In this document: in pieces, positions 16,868-18,411 of the stretch | How positions within the stretch are numbered: position 1 is the stretch's first letter | Layout of the letters: each line of letters begins with the position of its first letter | Origin: an uncultured Clostridia bacterium | GTDB lineage: Bacteria; Bacillota; Clostridia; TANB77; CAG-508 | NCBI GenBank assembly: GCA_947628395.1 | Contig: CANQZP010000022.1 | Coordinates: 1-18,411, forward strand | Length of the DNA: 18,411 bases | Reading direction: 5' to 3' | The notes under the pieces: generated by a model | What the model was told of the DNA's origin: nothing | Databases searched by the model: none | Seen by the model: the letters and a program-made list of their open reading frames with translations, nothing else | Translations under genes and position numbers: made by a program

Positions 16868-16912
16868 GGCAAGATTAGGCTAGCTATATTTGCCCGAGCT
16901 TTAGCTCATGGC
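16868..16912. repeat. Short hairpins after the small gene
   Basis: GAGCT-TT-AGCTC (16896-16907) is a perfect 5-bp hairpin flanked by GCC/GGC. GGCAA (16868-16872) and TTGCC (16890-16894) are inverted, and TTAGGC occurs twice within 16 nt. No T-run follows, so this is structure of unknown use, probably part of the repeat-rich boundary of the insert. Confidence 0.4.
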
Positions 16913-16916
16913 ATGT

Positions 16917-16972
16917 ATTTTGCACTTACTTCGAAGAAACGGGCGATTAAAATCGCCCCTACAAGGCAAAAT
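16917..16972. repeat. REP-like nested palindrome, copy 2, at the insert boundary
   Basis: An inner perfect hairpin GGGCGATT-AA-AATCGCCC (16941-16958) followed by CTACA is the reverse orientation of the GTAGGGGCGATTTTAATCGCCC family. Outer arms ATTTTGC (16917-16923) and GCAAAAT (16966-16972) enclose it. It ends 12 nt before the pgeF remnant. Confidence 0.65.
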
Positions 16973-16984
16973 GCTTTTCTTAAC

Positions 16985-17077
16985 GATTCAGGCTTGTGCA
17001 GTGTATGTAATCATGATAAAATATAGTTTATATAGGCAGATAGAAAATTAGGTACTGCTAATATAATACTAGAATAG
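16985..17077 (+). pseudogene. Decayed duplicate of the pgeF 3' end
   Basis: Bases 16985-17022 match 10981-11018 of pgeF at 37 of 38 positions. The one difference (TGT to TGC) is silent, and the stretch still reads DSGLCSVCNHDKI before a TAG. After an eroded middle, a 15-nt block (17045-17059) equals 11050-11064, the part encoding KLGTA, and the copy ends in GAATAG like pgeF itself. There is no start or upstream part of the gene. Conserved motif codons and the matching stop identify it as a relic of the gene end, not a chance match. It stands 13 nt before the uracil-DNA glycosylase start. Confidence 0.9.
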
Positions 17078-17090
17078 AAGGGAAAATAAA

Positions 17091-17639
17091 ATGTATCAGA
17101 CATTTGAAGAATTAAAAGAAAGTATTAAAGACTGTAAAAAATGTAAATTGTGCAATAATAGAAATAATATAGTTTTTGGAAGCGGAAATGAAAATGCAGA
17201 TATAATGTTTATAGGAGAGGGACCAGGAGCAGACGAAGATATACAAGGAAAGCCATTTGTAGGAAAAGCAGGAAAACTTATGAACTGTGCTTTTGAAGGA
17301 ATAGGAATAAATAGGGAAGAGGTATATATAGCAAATATAGTAAAATGTAGACCACCTAGTAATAGAAATCCTGAAAAGGATGAAGTAGAAGCTTGCTTAG
17401 ATTATTTAAGAAATCAGGTTTTATTAGTAAAGCCTAAAATTATAGTTCTACTAGGTAGTGTAGCTTTAAAAGCAATATTAGGAGAAGAATATTCAATTAC
17501 AAAGTCGAGAGGAAAATGGATTGAGAAAAAGGGAATAAAATATATGCCAACTTTTCATCCAGCAGCTCTACTAAGAGATAGCCAAAAGAAAATTTATTTT
17601 TGGAATGATTTAAAAGAAGTAAAAAAGGCGATTCTATAA
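17091..17639 (+). CDS. Uracil-DNA glycosylase, family 4 (Fe-S)
   Basis: This is a base-excision repair enzyme removing uracil from DNA, 182 residues, of the iron-sulfur family 4 type common in thermophiles and clostridia. The cluster cysteines are two of the N-terminal CxxCxxC set (C15, C18, C21) plus C86 and C102. Active-site motif A, GEGPGADED, is at 42-50 and is followed by GKPFVGKAG; the second motif is FHPAALLR. The ribosome binding site GAAGGGA lies about 8 nt before the ATG and directly abuts the pgeF relic. Its leader resembles the sequence right after the intact pgeF stop, hinting that pgeF and this gene were once neighbours. Confidence 0.93.
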   Translation: MYQTFEELKESIKDCKKCKLCNNRNNIVFGSGNENADIMFIGEGPGADEDIQGKPFVGKAGKLMNCAFEGIGINREEVYIANIVKCRPPSNRNPEKDEVEACLDYLRNQVLLVKPKIIVLLGSVALKAILGEEYSITKSRGKWIEKKGIKYMPTFHPAALLRDSQKKIYFWNDLKEVKKAIL

Positions 17640-17672
17640 TTTTGTACAATTATTAATAGAGGCGGGAAAAAG

Positions 17673-17778
17673 GGCGGAGACATGTAGTGGCGATTTTAAT
17701 CGCCCCTACGAATGATTGAAAATTGTTTTTTGAGATAAAAGCGGGCGGAGACAAGCCCCGCCCCTACACATGTCCGCC
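17673..17778. repeat. Composite REP-like cluster (copies 3 and 4)
   Basis: The 164-nt gap between the two convergent genes holds two palindromes. Copy 3 is GTAG-T-GGCGATT-TT-AATCGCC-C-CTAC (17684-17709, one mismatch). Copy 4 is GGGCGG (17743-17748) with CCGCCC (17758-17763), followed by CTACA. Both sit inside an outer inverted repeat, GGCGGAGACATGT (17673-17685) against ACATGTCCGCC (17768-17778), which differs by a 2-nt insertion. Its GC content is far above that of the surroundings. It may also serve as a two-way transcription barrier between the convergent genes. Confidence 0.7.
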
Positions 17779-17790
17779 ACCAAAAATAAA

Positions 17791-17823
17791 ACAAAGGAAG
17801 CGATTAATTTTCGCTTCCTTTGT
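17791..17823 (-). terminator. Terminator overlapping the porB-like stop codon
   Basis: A perfect 13-bp stem (17791-17803 with 17811-17823) has a 7-nt loop and, read on the minus strand, is followed by TTTATTTTTGG. The stop codon (17804-17806) lies in the loop, so the last codons of the gene form the ascending arm. Confidence 0.85.
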
Positions 17824-18411
17824 TTGTCATTTCCTCTAAATCTAATAATTCTTGCCATCTTGCATCTACTATATCTTGTAATTCTTTAATCATCCATTCA
17901 TTTCCAGGTTTAAATAAATGTTTAAATCTTTTTTGTGGTTTTAAGAATTCTTCAATAGGTAATTTTTTAGCTGGTTTATAAGTAATCTTATATTTACCAT
18001 TTACTACCTCATAAAGTGGCCAGTAACAAGTATCAGCAGCAAGTTTATTTATAGTCATTAAATCTTCTGTGTTATATCCCCAACCTCTAGGACATGGAGC
18101 CATAACATTTAAAAATGCTGGGCCTTCAGTATATATAGCCTTTTCAGCTTTTTCATATAAATCTTTGAAATTAGTCATAGCTAAAGTTTGACCAACATAA
18201 GGAATATGATGTCCTGCCATAACTTTAGATAAATCTTTTCTAACTTGCATCTTACCAGGAATAGCAGTTCCTGCAGGAGATGTTGTAGTATCAGCAAATT
18301 TTGGAGTTGCTGAAGAACGTTGAATACCAGTGTTCATATAAGCTCCATTATCATAACATACATAAACTAAGTCATGACCTCTTTCCATAGCACCAGAAAG
18401 TGATTGAAGAC
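17804..18411 (-). CDS. porB: 2-oxoacid (pyruvate) ferredoxin oxidoreductase beta subunit, partial
   Basis: This is the C-terminal ~200 residues of a thiamine-diphosphate-binding beta subunit that oxidises pyruvate or a related 2-oxoacid to acyl-CoA with reduction of ferredoxin. The frame is open to the right edge, reading LQSLSGAMERGHD at the border, so the 5' end lies outside and the first Met in the window (18388) is internal. Family features are YDNGAYMNTGIQRS, the ATPK...TTSPAG segment, GHHIPYVGQT and APCPRGWGY. The aromatic-rich C-terminus is typical of PorB, but VorB (2-oxoisovalerate) cannot be excluded without the alpha and gamma subunits. It is transcribed toward the uracil-DNA glycosylase gene and ends in a terminator hairpin. 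Confidence 0.87.
   Translation of the reverse strand, partial: LQSLSGAMERGHDLVYVCYDNGAYMNTGIQRSSATPKFADTTTSPAGTAIPGKMQVRKDLSKVMAGHHIPYVGQTLAMTNFKDLYEKAEKAIYTEGPAFLNVMAPCPRGWGYNTEDLMTINKLAADTCYWPLYEVVNGKYKITYKPAKKLPIEEFLKPQKRFKHLFKPGNEWMIKELQDIVDARWQELLDLEEMTNKGSEN

Noticed and set aside
11083..16984. Considered an integrative element with its own integrase or transposase
   Set aside because: No integrase, transposase, relaxase or tRNA gene is present between the pgeF copies, so the mode of insertion stays open.
16985..17077. Considered a small independent gene before the uracil-DNA glycosylase
   Set aside because: The frame is closed by stops, has no start codon, and matches the pgeF end at DNA level.

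Overview
The window is very A+T-rich, dense coding DNA with strong Shine-Dalgarno sites, AGA-dominated arginine codons and Rho-independent terminators. Together with an rnc-radical SAM gene pair, a YitT protein, AddB and a pyruvate/2-oxoacid:ferredoxin oxidoreductase beta subunit, this points to an anaerobic low-GC Firmicute, most likely a member of the Clostridia. The species cannot be named from the sequence.

Layout, left to right. (1) 234-1983: rnc (RNase III) and an Elp3-like radical SAM gene, closed by a hairpin whose 3' arm contains the ribosome binding site of the next gene. (2) 2029-3887: a YitT membrane protein and an SDR dehydrogenase of the YdaD/YhdF type. (3) 4032-4566: a compact RelB/RelE-type toxin-antitoxin module with a promoter overlapped by two palindromic sites. 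(4) 4723-5586: an OGG-type 8-oxoguanine DNA glycosylase. (5) 5587-5846: a gene-free stretch holding a REP-like hairpin and a large nested palindrome. (6) 5847-11082: a tight addB-alr-pgeF operon. (7) 11083 to about 16984: a roughly 5.9-kb insert-like block. It has its own AT-rich promoter region, one 1743-residue multidomain helicase and a small gene overlapping its end. (8) 16985-17077: a decayed second copy of the pgeF 3' end. (9) 17091-17639: a family 4 uracil-DNA glycosylase. (10) 17640-17790: clustered REP-like palindromes. (11) 17804-18411, minus strand: the C-terminal part of a porB-like gene running off the window.

The most interesting part is regions 7-8. The huge protein combines an N-terminal domain with an ADP-ribosyltransferase-like look (tentative), a helical middle, a complete SF2 DExH helicase core, fifteen tandem pentapeptides of the type (D/N)xxGY, and a roughly 200-residue charged coiled coil. 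It is followed by a co-translated small protein. The block lies exactly between an intact pgeF and a degraded copy of the last ~100 bp of pgeF in front of the uracil-DNA glycosylase gene. I read this as the footprint of an insertion or duplication event that separated pgeF from its former neighbour. A large helicase of this architecture in a self-contained insert beside a toxin-antitoxin-carrying region is compatible with a genome-defence role, but that is inference.

DNA repair is over-represented among the core genes (ogg, addB, uracil-DNA glycosylase). REP-like elements sit in three intergenic spaces, including right next to the pgeF remnant.
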